Assembly (NCBI RefSeq): GCF_000760595.1 | Contig: NZ_BBNM01000008.1 | Coordinates: 93,726-157,725 of the forward strand | Direction of reading: 5' to 3' | Source: Acinetobacter soli | Lineage (GTDB): Bacteria > Pseudomonadota > Gammaproteobacteria > Pseudomonadales > Moraxellaceae | Length of the DNA stretch: 64,000 nt | In this document: piece by piece, positions 8,886 through 18,046 of the stretch | Position numbering within the stretch: position 1 is the stretch's first letter | Layout: every line of letters begins with the position of its first letter | Notes under the pieces: generated by a model | Databases searched by the model: none | Told to the model about the DNA's origin: nothing | The model's input: only the letters and a program-made list of their open reading frames with translations | Position numbers and translations under genes: made by a program

Positions 8886-10166
8886 TTACAAACGGATATC
8901 CGACTGCGCGTGATCCAGTACATATTTTAAATCGTAGACCACATGATTGGCACGTCCTAATGCATGAATCGCTTCACTGCCCATCGCTTTAAACTGATCA
9001 TGGGCGACCGCTAAAATAATCGCATCGTAATGACCTTGCTCAGGCTGGGCCACCAGATCAATCGCGTATTCATGACGCGTTTCTTCAGCATCTGCCCACG
9101 GGTCGTAAATATCGACCTGCATATTGAAGTCTTTTAGCTCCGTCACGATATCAACAATTTTGGTATTACGAATATCGGGACAGTTTTCTTTAAAGGTCAG
9201 GCCCAAAATCAGTACCTTGGCATCTTCAATCTGGATGCGCTTTTTGTTCATGGTTTTGATGAGCTGATTGGCCACATACATGCTCATGTTGTCGTTTAAA
9301 CGACGGCCTGCCAGTATAATTTCAGGGTGATACCCAATGGCCTGTGCCTTGTGGGTCAGGTAATACGGATCGACCCCGATACAGTGGCCCCCAACCAAGC
9401 CCGGACGAAACGGTAAAAAGTTCCATTTGGTGCCTGCAGCTTTAAGTACTGCTTCGGTGTCGATGCCCATTTTATTAAAAATAATCGCCAATTCATTAAT
9501 CAGGGCAATATTGACATCACGCTGGGTGTTTTCAATGACCTTGGCTGCCTCAGCCACCTTGATACTTGGTGCCTTATGGGTGCCAGCTTCAATAATCAAC
9601 CGATACACCGCATCGACATAATCTGCAATTTCAGGGGTAGAACCCGCCGTGATTTTTAAAATATTGGTCACACGGTGCGCTTTATCGCCAGGATTGATAC
9701 GCTCGGGGCTATAACCCGCAAAAAAATCCTGATTGAAGCTTAAACCCGACACTTGCTCTAAAATCGGCACGCAGACATCTTCGGTTGCGCCTGGAAATAC
9801 CGTCGACTCATACACCACCACATCGCCTTTTTTAAGTGCGCGACCAATGGTTTGTGACGCTTTGATGAGCGGTGTGAGGTCGGGCTGTTTAAACTGGTCA
9901 ATCGGGGTGGGTACAGTCACAATAAAGAAATTGCAATCTTGCAAATCTGAGACATCGCACGAATAGTGCAAATGCTTGGCCTGTTGCAGCTCATCTGCAC
10001 TGACCTCAAGCGTATGGTCTTGCCCCTGCTGTAGCTCGCTGATGCGTTTTTGATGGATATCAAACCCGACGACAGCAACATGCTTGCCAAACTCGACGGC
10101 CAGCGGTAAGCCCACATAGCCCAAACCAATGATAGCAATACGAAGATTTTGAAGATCTAGAGGCAT
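8886..10166 (-). CDS. tviB: UDP-N-acetyl-D-glucosamine 6-dehydrogenase (TviB/WbpO type)
   Basis: A 426-residue nucleotide-sugar dehydrogenase. It has the N-terminal NAD motif [18 protein letters not shown], the STVFPGATE region, the catalytic cysteine in [16 protein letters not shown], and a C-terminal UDP-binding domain ([18 protein letters not shown]). It oxidises UDP-GlcNAc at C6 to the uronic acid. A start at 10178 is also possible; I chose 10166 because the result aligns with the usual TviB N-terminus, and neither has a clear ribosome site. It heads the left minus-strand block of the K locus, directly before tviC. Confidence 0.9.
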   Translation of the reverse strand: MPLDLQNLRIAIIGLGYVGLPLAVEFGKHVAVVGFDIHQKRISELQQGQDHTLEVSADELQQAKHLHYSCDVSDLQDCNFFIVTVPTPIDQFKQPDLTPLIKASQTIGRALKKGDVVVYESTVFPGATEDVCVPILEQVSGLSFNQDFFAGYSPERINPGDKAHRVTNILKITAGSTPEIADYVDAVYRLIIEAGTHKAPSIKVAEAAKVIENTQRDVNIALINELAIIFNKMGIDTEAVLKAAGTKWNFLPFRPGLVGGHCIGVDPYYLTHKAQAIGYHPEIILAGRRLNDNMSMYVANQLIKTMNKKRIQIEDAKVLILGLTFKENCPDIRNTKIVDIVTELKDFNMQVDIYDPWADAEETRHEYAIDLVAQPEQGHYDAIILAVAHDQFKAMGSEAIHALGRANHVVYDLKYVLDHAQSDIRL

Positions 10167-10442
10167 GCAAGACGACATAAACGTTGATTATTCTGTGAAT
10201 AGATGCAGTTATTCTACAACATTCTCCCTATCGGAATGTGTCATTTTTTTCGTTATACTTTTATTAGAGATTTTTAATAATAACAAGAAATATAAAGCAG
10301 AATTTACAATTGCGAAGCAAAGCACTTTTTTGTAAATCTACGTAAATTTAATCACAATTAACATAAAAATATTTTTAAAAATTAATATCTTAACAATGTT
10401 GATATATGTAAAATAAAAATCAATAAAGTATAGGATTACTTT
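10167..10442. other. AT-rich divergent intergenic region
   Basis: About 275 bases separate tviB (leftward) and the HEAT-like gene (rightward). The stretch is much richer in A and T than the tviB gene and must hold the promoters of both transcripts. A short inverted repeat, ACATTC at 10219-10224 and GAATGT at 10234-10239, lies in the tviB leader side. I see no convincing sigma-70 pair and no open frame. Confidence 0.5.
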
Positions 10443-10826
10443 ATGATTATAGAGGGTTTCGCATTGAAAGCTGAATTTGAGTTTTTGGTAAAATTGACAC
10501 AATCCAATTCTCTGGATGTGAGATTAGCTGCAATCGGTGCGATAGCCAAAACCACCGAGCATAAAGCATTTGTCATTAGTACCTTATCTAACATCATCAA
10601 ATTTGGTAGTGCAAAAGAAAAATGTGCAGCAATTCAGGCACTCGGTGAACTAGGAAGCCAAGATGCGATACGCATTTTGGTGGATGAAATACAAACCCCA
10701 AATAACCACTCTATTAAAAAATTAGCTATAACCGCTTTGGGTGAGGCGATAAAAAAGATGGAGGTAAATGAATTACAAGAGGACAAAACAGGCCATGAAC
10801 AAAAACTAAGATTAAGAGTTATGTAG
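10443..10826 (+). CDS. Small HEAT-repeat-like protein of unknown function
   Basis: A 127-residue protein with no signal peptide or membrane segment. It shows a repeated helical pattern: LDVRLAAIGAIAKTTEHKAF, then SAKEKCAAIQALGELGSQDA, then HSIKKLAITALGEAIKKMEV. These are spaced about 30-35 residues apart and look like three HEAT or PBS-lyase-type repeats, followed by a charged tail. Such folds bind proteins. An AGGA sits about 10 bases before the ATG. It lies 160 bases ahead of manC on the same strand and may share its transcript. I know of no role for such a protein in K loci; it could be a cargo gene. Confidence 0.65.
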   Translation: MIIEGFALKAEFEFLVKLTQSNSLDVRLAAIGAIAKTTEHKAFVISTLSNIIKFGSAKEKCAAIQALGELGSQDAIRILVDEIQTPNNHSIKKLAITALGEAIKKMEVNELQEDKTGHEQKLRLRVM

Positions 10827-10986
10827 GTATTACTTGCCTAATCAATTGTAAGATCAAAGTAAGTATTACTTATGACAAACCACTAAGTGGTACCTCATAT
10901 TATTAGAATAATAAGATTCCTAAACAGCAATAATTCGTGTATATCTATGCGTGTATTTAGGTACATATATCAATTATAGGTTTAAC

Positions 10987-12405
10987 ATGACAACTAAAAT
11001 CTTACCTGTCATTATGGCAGGTGGTAGCGGCACCCGCCTATGGCCCTTGTCACGCACACAATATCCGAAACAATTTTTAAAACTCTCTCCAGATGGCTAC
11101 ACGTTATTACAAGCCACCCTTTTACGTTTAAAAAATCTTGATTGTGCAGACCCAATTCTGATCTGTAACGAAGAACATCGCTTTTTGGCCGCAGAGCAAA
11201 TGCGCGAAATTGGCATAACCGCCAAAATTATTTTGGAGCCTGAAGGTAAAAATACAGCGCCCGCGATTACGCTGGCGGCACTGTACCAGACCCAACAAGC
11301 AAAAGACTCAGATACCATCATGCTGGTGTTAGCAGCAGATCATGTAATTACTGAGCAAGCGCAATTTGAACACAGTATTATGCAAGCGCTAGAACTTGCA
11401 AAACACGACAAACTGGTCACCTTTGGTATTGTGCCTACACATGCCGAAACCGGCTATGGCTATATCGAAAAAGGTAATGCAGCACTCAATGGTTTTCAGG
11501 TACAGCGCTTTGTAGAGAAGCCCGATGCCGCCACAGCCGAGCAGTATTTAGAGAGCAAGAAATTTCTGTGGAACAGCGGCATGTTTATGTTTAAAGCCGA
11601 TGTTTATTTAAACGAACTGCAAAATTATGCGCAAGATATCTACAGTTCGTGCGTTACTTCAATGCAAGACACCAAAGCAGATCTAGATTTTGTCCGGATT
11701 GATAAAGAGGCTTTTAAACAGTGCCGTTCTGAATCGATTGACTATGCTGTGATGGAACAAACCCAAGATGCAGTGGTGGTGCCACTCGATGCCAACTGGA
11801 ACGATGTCGGCTCTTGGTCTGCGCTGTGGGATATTCAAAATAAAGACGATCAAGGTAATGTGATTCAGGGTGATGTAATTACTGTAAAAAGCCAAAATAA
11901 CTATGTCTTTAGCGAAAGCCGCTTGGTGAGCTTACTTGGCGTTGACAATCTGGTCGTGATTGAAACCAAAGATGCCATACTGGTTGCAGACAAATCTAAA
12001 GTACAAGACATTAAAAAGATTGTTGAAACTATTAAAGAACAAGGGCGTACCGAGCATTTCTGTCATCGCGAAGTATACAGACCATGGGGCAAATACGACA
12101 GTATCGACCATGCAGAACGCTATCAGGTAAAAAGAATTACAGTGAAACCTGGCCAGAAACTTTCGATCCAGATGCACCATCATCGCTCTGAACATTGGAT
12201 TGTGGTGAATGGCACCGCTAAAATTCATAAAGGAAAAGAGTCATTTCTACTCACAGAAAATCAGTCGACTTATATCCCTTTAGGCGAGATTCACGCGCTT
12301 GAAAATCCAGGTAAAGTTCAGCTTGAACTAATTGAAGTGCAATCGGGTTCTTATTTGGGCGAAGACGATATTGTAAGATTTGAAGATCTTTACGGTCGTT
12401 GTTAA
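10987..12405 (+). CDS. manC: Mannose-1-phosphate guanylyltransferase / mannose-6-phosphate isomerase
   Basis: A 472-residue type II bifunctional enzyme. The N-terminal nucleotidyltransferase has GGSGTRLWPLSR and VLAADHVI, and FVEKPD, with NSGMFMF further on. The C-terminal cupin isomerase domain has QMHHHRSEHWIVVNGTAK and a YIPLGEIHALENPG loop. It makes GDP-mannose from mannose-1-P, and can interconvert fructose-6-P and mannose-6-P. ATG 10987 gives the usual N-terminus; the longer frame has no support. No phosphomannomutase (manB) or gmd/fcl is in the window, so D-mannose itself is the likely sugar, with the mutase supplied from elsewhere. Confidence 0.93.
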   Translation: MTTKILPVIMAGGSGTRLWPLSRTQYPKQFLKLSPDGYTLLQATLLRLKNLDCADPILICNEEHRFLAAEQMREIGITAKIILEPEGKNTAPAITLAALYQTQQAKDSDTIMLVLAADHVITEQAQFEHSIMQALELAKHDKLVTFGIVPTHAETGYGYIEKGNAALNGFQVQRFVEKPDAATAEQYLESKKFLWNSGMFMFKADVYLNELQNYAQDIYSSCVTSMQDTKADLDFVRIDKEAFKQCRSESIDYAVMEQTQDAVVVPLDANWNDVGSWSALWDIQNKDDQGNVIQGDVITVKSQNNYVFSESRLVSLLGVDNLVVIETKDAILVADKSKVQDIKKIVETIKEQGRTEHFCHREVYRPWGKYDSIDHAERYQVKRITVKPGQKLSIQMHHHRSEHWIVVNGTAKIHKGKESFLLTENQSTYIPLGEIHALENPGKVQLELIEVQSGSYLGEDDIVRFEDLYGRC

Positions 12406-12419
12406 ACAACAGTTAACCT

Positions 12420-12455
12420 ATTCAAGCCGCGCGAAATGCTCGGCTTGAATAATTT
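12420..12455. terminator. Bidirectional hairpin between convergent manC and glycosyltransferase
   Basis: ATTCAAGCCG (12420-12429) pairs with CGGCTTGAAT (12441-12450), an 11-base loop between. AT-rich tails follow on both strands, though without a long T run. The position between two converging genes fits a shared terminator. Confidence 0.6.
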
Positions 12456-12459
12456 TAAA

Positions 12460-13605
12460 CTATTGCATCGATTCTTTTTTGGCAACCCATTTCTGCTGAA
12501 CATACTGCTCAATTTCAGTGTGAAAGCGCTGATTGGAAAACTTTAAAGCCTGATTACGGCAGTTTTCTGGCAAAAATAAATCACAATTCCGCTCAAAATC
12601 TTCAACTGCCGTAATCACACTTGAGACTTCCTGCTTATTAAAAAAAGCGCCCGTTGGATTTGCAGAGTGAATCGAATTGATGGTTTCTAATGCCCCACCT
12701 TTACCAAAAGCAATCACGGGTGTGCCGCATGCTTGAGACTCAACAGGTGTAATACCAAAATCTTCTTCCGCTGCAAATACAAAGGCTTTAGCACGCTGCA
12801 TGTGATCTTGCATCACGCTGTTCGGTTGATACCCTAAAATTTCGATATTAGATGTCGCTTTAGACTTGATTTTTTGCATATCTGGGCCATCCCCAATCAC
12901 GACCAATCTTTTATTTGGCATATGGGAAAAAGCTTCAACAATTAGATCAATTTTCTTATAAGGCACCATACGTGAAGCGGTAAAGTAAAAATCATCTTTG
13001 TTTTCACGTAGTGTAAAGCGATCTGTATCTACAGGTGGATAAATCACATCTGCTTCGCGGCCATATACCTTATGAATACGACGCGCAATAAATTTAGAGT
13101 TTGCAACAAAGTGATCTACCCCATTGGCGGTGCGGTAGTCCCACATCCGAATTTTGTGTAATAACCAACGTACAATAATGGCTTTTATGCCCTTGGTGAG
13201 CCCCAACTCACGTAAATACTGATGCTGTAAGTCCCATGCATAGCGTATAGGCGAGTGAACATAGCTAATGTGCAGTTGGTCTGGCCCCGTAAGCACACCT
13301 TTGGCTACTGCATGGCTACTCGATAAAATCACATCGTAGGCAGAGACATCTAACTGCTCAATGGCTAAAGGCATAAATGGAAGATAATTGCGGTATTTTG
13401 TTTCAGCTTTAGGAAATTTTTGAATAAATGTTGTTTGGGCGTGTTTACCTAAAAAATGCTGTCGACTTTCATCGCTTAAAAAATCAATCACAGCAAATAG
13501 GTCTGATTTTGGGAAAACTTTTAATATTTCAGTCATTACGCGCTCAGCACCCGCATAGGTGACAAGCCAATCTGCAACTAAAGCTGTTTTTGGTTCTGTT
13601 ATCAT
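12460..13605 (-). CDS. Family-4 glycosyltransferase, probably mannosyltransferase (WbaZ-like)
   Basis: A 381-residue GT4 enzyme. It begins with ALVADWLVTYAGAERVMTEI, contains HISYVHSPIRYAWDLQHQYL and FTASRMVPYKKIDLIVEAF, and has the donor motif AAEEDFGITPVESQACGTPV. These phrases are typical of WbaZ/WcaI-like enzymes that use GDP-mannose, and manC is the convergent neighbour, so mannose transfer is a reasonable inference. It stands alone on the minus strand between two plus-strand genes, an unusual break in gene direction for a K locus. Confidence 0.8.
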   Translation of the reverse strand: MITEPKTALVADWLVTYAGAERVMTEILKVFPKSDLFAVIDFLSDESRQHFLGKHAQTTFIQKFPKAETKYRNYLPFMPLAIEQLDVSAYDVILSSSHAVAKGVLTGPDQLHISYVHSPIRYAWDLQHQYLRELGLTKGIKAIIVRWLLHKIRMWDYRTANGVDHFVANSKFIARRIHKVYGREADVIYPPVDTDRFTLRENKDDFYFTASRMVPYKKIDLIVEAFSHMPNKRLVVIGDGPDMQKIKSKATSNIEILGYQPNSVMQDHMQRAKAFVFAAEEDFGITPVESQACGTPVIAFGKGGALETINSIHSANPTGAFFNKQEVSSVITAVEDFERNCDLFLPENCRNQALKFSNQRFHTEIEQYVQQKWVAKKESMQ

Positions 13606-13695
13606 AGGAAGCTCTTACTCATCCATAATTTTGTAAAAAAATTGAATTTTTGAAGTTAGCAAGTATATACCATTTATATTCCGATAGGATTTCAT

Positions 13696-13701
13696 TATAA
13701 T
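13696..13701 (+). promoter_or_regulatory. Candidate -10 box upstream of the plus-strand glycosyltransferase/wzy pair
   Basis: A perfect TATAAT lies 35 bases before the ATG at 13736, in the 130-base AT-rich divergent gap. The best spaced -35 element (TTTATA near 13673) is weak, so this is tentative. Confidence 0.35.
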
Positions 13702-13735
13702 TCGAGGTAATTAAAATCTCGTTTAATAAAATTGT

Positions 13736-14734
13736 ATGTTAAATCAACAAAATAAAGTAATTTTCGATACACGTTGGTTTGGAGAGCATGGTATCGGGCG
13801 TTTTGCGACAGAAGTTTATGACGAAGATTTCTTTCAGCCAATAAAATTAAAAGGCAACCCTGTATCAATTTTTGATGTTATTAAGCTTACTATATATTTG
13901 TTTTTTAATAAAAATTTCTTTTTTTCACCAGGTTTTAATGCACCTTTTTTCTTTTTACATCGAACAGCAATTACTATCCATGATCTCAACCATATAGATG
14001 TAGATGCCAATACATCCTTTTTAAAGAAACTCTATTACAACATTGTTCTTAAACGGGCATGTAGAAAAGCTGCACTGATATTTACCGTCTCTGAGTTTTC
14101 AAAAGGCAGAATTGTAGACTGGTCGGGTATCAATCCAGATAAGGTGAAAGTGGTATATAACGGTGTATCGAGTGCTTTTCATCAAGATGTGCAGCCCTAC
14201 CTACCGGGTTTTCCGTATATTTTTATAGTGGGTAATCGAAAGCTACATAAAAATGAAGACCGAGCTTTAAGAGCTTTTGCACAGGCAGATATAGATAAAA
14301 ATATCCATGTATTATTTTCGGGTAAACCTTCTGATCAATTAGTAAATACAGCGAAAGAGCTTCAAATTGAAGATCGAGTTAAGTTTCTCGGGCGATTAAG
14401 TGAAGATGAGCTGGCATCTACCTACAAAGGCGCACTCTGCCTACTTTTTCCATCACTTTATGAAGGTTTTGGGCTTCCTGTAATTGAAGCGATGGCATGT
14501 GGAACACCTGTAATTACTTCGAATACGACTTCACTATTTGAAATAGGCCAAGGATCAACAATACAAATCGACCCAAATCAAATCAAAGAAATTATTAATA
14601 GCATTGAGGATCTTATAAAAGATTCAGCTATAAGAGAAAAAATAATAAATTATGGATATCAGAGAGCAAAAAATTACGAGTGGGAAACCTCAAAAAAACA
14701 AACTAAAAATAGTTTAAATGAATATATAGTATGA
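13736..14734 (+). CDS. Family-4 glycosyltransferase
   Basis: A 332-residue GT4 enzyme: VIFDTRWFGEHGIGRFATEV at the N-terminus, VVYNGVSSAFHQ in the middle, and the donor site FPSLYEGFGLPVIEAMACGT. It is AT-rich compared with manC and runs in the same direction as wzy, whose ATG follows the stop by about 7 bases. The two were therefore probably acquired together. Donor unknown; similar proteins include mannosyl- and rhamnosyltransferases. Confidence 0.82.
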   Translation: MLNQQNKVIFDTRWFGEHGIGRFATEVYDEDFFQPIKLKGNPVSIFDVIKLTIYLFFNKNFFFSPGFNAPFFFLHRTAITIHDLNHIDVDANTSFLKKLYYNIVLKRACRKAALIFTVSEFSKGRIVDWSGINPDKVKVVYNGVSSAFHQDVQPYLPGFPYIFIVGNRKLHKNEDRALRAFAQADIDKNIHVLFSGKPSDQLVNTAKELQIEDRVKFLGRLSEDELASTYKGALCLLFPSLYEGFGLPVIEAMACGTPVITSNTTSLFEIGQGSTIQIDPNQIKEIINSIEDLIKDSAIREKIINYGYQRAKNYEWETSKKQTKNSLNEYIV

Positions 14735-14741
14735 ATAAGCC

Positions 14742-15899
14742 ATGAAGAATTTAATGAGTTTTTTTTATTCTCTAATATTGATATCAATGATAGCATTTCC
14801 AAAATCTGGATTTGCAATTGGCAGCACTCCAATCAACTCTATTACTTTGTTAATCATACTTCTTTTCCCAATTTTATTATTATCTTATCTTAACAATATT
14901 AATTATAAAAATTTCTTAAATTATAGTGATATATACTTTATAATGCTGCTTCCATTTTATTTTGTTTTTTTTACAATTACACTATCGAATGGTTTTGAAG
15001 AGTTGTCATCTTATTTAGGATTTATCTTTTCTTTAATCGTATCACCATTATTTTTCTTATTTTTATTTAAGTTCATAGATAACAAAACCATAATTAAGAA
15101 TAAAAATATTATAATTTATTGTATTAGGTTTGTTTCAATTTATGGGCTAATATTATTTTCTTATAAATTTTTAACTAACAGTTTTTTTGAAATTCCAGGA
15201 TTAACTACAACTTTTGGAGCAGCCGTTGAATTAGAGGAAAAAATGAACGATAGAGGTGGAATATTTAAGTTATTTTCAACATATAATAATGGTAATTTAT
15301 ATGGTTTATCCGTAGGTATGCTTTTCCCACTTTATACATTTTTAGAGAAAAATAAAATTTTTATAATTATTGTTTTTTTAAGTTTGATATTAACATTCTC
15401 CAGAACAATCTGGTTTATTTTATCAATATATTTTATATATCATGCAATTTTCATGTCTAAGTTCAACCCCATTAAAATTATTATTGGTGTTTTATCACTA
15501 TTATTATTTGGAATTATTATTAATCTAACTTTATCATTTTTAGGTTATAACTCTAATTTTCTATTTGATACCTCCTTAGGTGGTAGAGCTGACTCACTAA
15601 AAGAGCTATCTTTTGAATTATATTCAACTAAACCATTTATTAATACTTCTGAAATTCCATATTTAACTATACTATATAGTTTAGGAGTTATTGGAATTCC
15701 TCTTTTTCTTATGTATTTTTCAAATATAATTATAAATTTTAAATTACTTTTAAGCTCTAAGAACTCAATTAGAAAATCTGCAACATTAGGGAGTATATTA
15801 TACTTTTTTGCATGTTTTTCTGATGCAGCTATTATCTACATACCAGTTTTTATTATATTTATGTTTGTTACATTTTTATCCTTAAAACCCGAGAAATGA
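14742..15899 (+). CDS. wzy: O-antigen/capsule repeat-unit polymerase
   Basis: A 385-residue polytopic membrane protein with about ten hydrophobic segments and very low GC. It has no conserved catalytic motif, as is usual for Wzy. The loop GGIFKLFSTYNNGNLYGLS followed by the SRTIWFILS helix is typical of the O-antigen ligase/polymerase superfamily. It is the only polymerase candidate in the locus. The C-terminus LSLKPEK ends within ten bases of the IS630-like remnant, so the present 3' end may have been shaped by an insertion. Confidence 0.8.
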   Translation: MKNLMSFFYSLILISMIAFPKSGFAIGSTPINSITLLIILLFPILLLSYLNNINYKNFLNYSDIYFIMLLPFYFVFFTITLSNGFEELSSYLGFIFSLIVSPLFFLFLFKFIDNKTIIKNKNIIIYCIRFVSIYGLILFSYKFLTNSFFEIPGLTTTFGAAVELEEKMNDRGGIFKLFSTYNNGNLYGLSVGMLFPLYTFLEKNKIFIIIVFLSLILTFSRTIWFILSIYFIYHAIFMSKFNPIKIIIGVLSLLLFGIIINLTLSFLGYNSNFLFDTSLGGRADSLKELSFELYSTKPFINTSEIPYLTILYSLGVIGIPLFLMYFSNIIINFKLLLSSKNSIRKSATLGSILYFFACFSDAAIIYIPVFIIFMFVTFLSLKPEK

Positions 15900-15907
15900 T
15901 ATCATAT

Positions 15908-16072
15908 CTAAAGCCCAGTCTTTTTCCGGATGTGGTCGGTTTCGAGCTGAATCCAGAGATCCAAAGCGGTTCTTGCGATCTTAAAAATGGTACAGGTTTC
16001 AGATTTATTCTGGCATTCTTTGTAGTAGTCCAGAGCTTTGTGGGGAAGATCATTGGAGTATGGATTAAGCAT
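15908..16072 (-). pseudogene. Remnant of an IS630-family transposase (N-terminal helix-turn-helix part)
   Basis: Read leftwards from ATG 16072, 54 codons follow: MLNPYSNDLPHKALDYYKEC, then NKSETCTIFKIARTALDLWI, then a short tail ending in TAG at 15908-15910. The pattern YSNDLxxKALDYYxxC-xxxSxTCxIFxIARxTLxLW is what I know from the N-terminal domain of IS630-type transposases in Acinetobacter. A full transposase is much longer, and no DDE domain follows: the sequence runs straight into wzy. Its GC content is also clearly higher than that of the flanking genes. I read it as the residue of an inserted element. Confidence 0.7.
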
Positions 16073-16098
16073 AACAGCAGCTAGTAAATTTTTTATAG

Positions 16099-16206
16099 TG
16101 TATAGCTAAACAAGTTGTTTACACTACAACTATTAAATAAATAAGTTTATATATATCAATATGTTAAATCTTAAAAAATGTAGTGTAAAATGATCATTCA
16201 GCTATA
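16099..16206. repeat. Imperfect inverted repeat pair, possible transposon ends
   Basis: The 11-base TTTACACTACA at 16118-16128 is perfectly inverted at 16179-16189. Outside it, TATAGCT (16101-16107) is inverted at 16200-16206. The two arms, each near 28 bases with mismatches, face away from a 50-base centre. The left arm stands 27 bases before the transposase remnant start, where an element's terminal repeat would be expected. It could be two IS ends or a small MITE-like element. Confidence 0.5.
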
Positions 16207-16220
16207 AAATAAATTCAGAT

Positions 16221-16256
16221 AAAACTAATGCTTAATTAGTTAAGCATTAGTTTTTA
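16221..16256. terminator. Bidirectional terminator between wzy side and the rhamnosyltransferase
   Basis: A perfect 15-base stem, AAAACTAATGCTTAA (16221-16235) with TTAAGCATTAGTTTT (16240-16254), and a four-base loop. T-rich tails occur on both strands. It ends the minus-strand rml-wzx-glycosyltransferase transcript (last stop at 16265) and would also stop transcription from wzy. Confidence 0.8.
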
Positions 16257-16264
16257 TAAGAGAT

Positions 16265-17191
16265 TTAAATAAATAAAAACTTTAAATATCTTATTGCTCT
16301 TGAAAATTGAAATCTTCGAACTCTATTAAAAAATACTAAAAATATAGATAATTTCACAAAAATTAGTTTATTAGAATAGAATTTTCTTGTTATTAAAATT
16401 CTGTTTCTTACTGAGTAATAGTCTGCAATCTGACTTTTACCTTTATTTGTTGAAGCACCATGGGCATGAAAAACTATACTCTGAGATGCTATACCAATTG
16501 AGAAATCATTTTCTCTAGCTCTATTACAATAATCAATTTCCTCGTAATATAAAAAATAATCTTCACATAACAGACCAACATTTTCTAAACAATCACGAGA
16601 TATAAGCAATGATGCACCAATTACGTAGTCAATTTTTTCTTCAAATTCTTTTTCATTAATAGCATCATTAATCTTAAGATCACTACCAATTTCTTTCGTA
16701 GTACAAAGCCAGGGATTAATTATACCACCTACACCCTGTACATTACTTTTGTTTTCCAACTCTACTAATCTTGAACCTACAACTCCATAATTATTATTTT
16801 CTAAAAACTTATGAAGCATAAATTTCAAACTATCACTTTGAACGACTGTATCATTATTTAAAATCCAAACATATGACATTCTCTCAAACTTCAAAGCAAA
16901 ATTAATACCAATATTATTTCCACCAGCATAACCATAATTTTTAAAATTTTTAATAAAATAAAATTTCTTATCAATCTTGTATGTTAAAGTTTCATCTTCA
17001 TTTAATGAAATATAATCATTACCATAAAAATCACTTAAATAATTCTCTATTTGTTTAATAGAATTCACATCAGAGTCATTATCACAAACAATAATTCTAA
17101 TATTATTAAAGTCATCTAAATTAACTAAACTTTTTAAACAAGCTATAGTTTCTTTAGCAGAATTCCAATTCAATACAACAATATATATCAT
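16265..17191 (-). CDS. Family-2 glycosyltransferase, rhamnosyltransferase-like
   Basis: A 308-residue GT2 (GT-A) protein: YIVVLNWNSAKETIACLKSL at the N-terminus, IIVCDNDSD, the metal-binding WILNNDTVV, and the later EDYFLYYEEIDYCNRARENDF that is common in WbbL-type rhamnosyltransferases. ATG 17191 is preferred to a GTG nine bases earlier. It is last in the rmlBDAC-wzx transcript, which supports dTDP-rhamnose as donor. Very AT-rich. Confidence 0.82.
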   Translation of the reverse strand: MIYIVVLNWNSAKETIACLKSLVNLDDFNNIRIIVCDNDSDVNSIKQIENYLSDFYGNDYISLNEDETLTYKIDKKFYFIKNFKNYGYAGGNNIGINFALKFERMSYVWILNNDTVVQSDSLKFMLHKFLENNNYGVVGSRLVELENKSNVQGVGGIINPWLCTTKEIGSDLKINDAINEKEFEEKIDYVIGASLLISRDCLENVGLLCEDYFLYYEEIDYCNRARENDFSIGIASQSIVFHAHGASTNKGKSQIADYYSVRNRILITRKFYSNKLIFVKLSIFLVFFNRVRRFQFSRAIRYLKFLFI

Positions 17192-17209
17192 TACCAACAC
17201 TCAATTAAT

Positions 17210-18046
17210 TTATTTATATGAATCAACAACTTTACTTGATAAATCATCATAAGTTGTAACAATGCTATCTCTAGGAGTTGCATTATTTTGCTCAATCATA
17301 ATCTTTAATTTTGCTAGTGTTGTAAAACGATAAACGCACATTAATAAAGATAAGACTAAACCATAGAAACCATCCTTATATCCACTTTTTAAAATAAATC
17401 TATAAATAAACTCTCTAATACAAGCATATATTACTATTAAAAATGACGACTGTTTTCTTTTATCAAATAATTGTTTAGCCTCAACCGTTGTATATTTATT
17501 TAACTTTTCTAAAAAATGTTCAATATCAATATAATTAAAATGCCATATACATGTTTCATTATTTTTTAAAGTTATTATTCTTGCTTGATCAGAAATATTT
17601 ACAAAATTATGTATAGTACTTCCATATGTCATCATACTTTTTTTGAAAAATCTCATTTGAATATCATCGTGCATATTCCAGCCCGTATGTTTAATCTCAT
17701 GACCAAACATAAAATTTTTTCTAGGAATCCAAATAGCATCAGCTTTATCTTCCTTTGCTATTGCTATTAACTCGTCTGACAAAGACTTTGGAATTACTTC
17801 GTCCGCATCTAAAACCACAACCCATTCATTCGATACTTGGCTTAAAGCGAATGCGCGTGCTGGTTCGGAATATCCAACTCGCTCAAAATAAAAAATTTTA
17901 TTTGTATATTTTTTTGCTATTTCTACAGTTTTATCATCACTATACATATCTACTAAAATGATTTCATCTACCCAACTAAGTGATTGAAGACATTTTTCAA
18001 TGTTTTTTTCCTCATTGAGTGTATTTATTAATGCTGAAATTTTCAT
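17210..18046 (-). CDS. Family-2 glycosyltransferase (WaaE/LgtF-like)
   Basis: A 278-residue GT2 protein with ALINTLNEEKNIEKCLQSLS, WVDEIILVDMYSDDKTVEIA, the DAD motif in VVVLDADEVIP, and a conserved ARAFALSQVSNEW. The C-terminal part has a hydrophobic stretch (GLVLSLLMCVYRFTTLAKL) that may touch the membrane. Its start overlaps the stop of wzx by 4 bases, so translation is coupled. Donor unknown. Confidence 0.82.
   Translation of the reverse strand: MKISALINTLNEEKNIEKCLQSLSWVDEIILVDMYSDDKTVEIAKKYTNKIFYFERVGYSEPARAFALSQVSNEWVVVLDADEVIPKSLSDELIAIAKEDKADAIWIPRKNFMFGHEIKHTGWNMHDDIQMRFFKKSMMTYGSTIHNFVNISDQARIITLKNNETCIWHFNYIDIEHFLEKLNKYTTVEAKQLFDKRKQSSFLIVIYACIREFIYRFILKSGYKDGFYGLVLSLLMCVYRFTTLAKLKIMIEQNNATPRDSIVTTYDDLSSKVVDSYK

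Noticed and set aside
10827..10986. Direct repeat GTATTACTT and the small palindrome CCACTAAGTGG between the HEAT gene and manC
   Set aside because: Short matches in AT-rich sequence, expected by chance; no evidence for a regulatory role.
15868..16084. Two open frames of about 60 codons on both strands at the wzy end
   Set aside because: They overlap the IS630-like remnant in other frames; only the 15908-16072 minus frame reads like a transposase.
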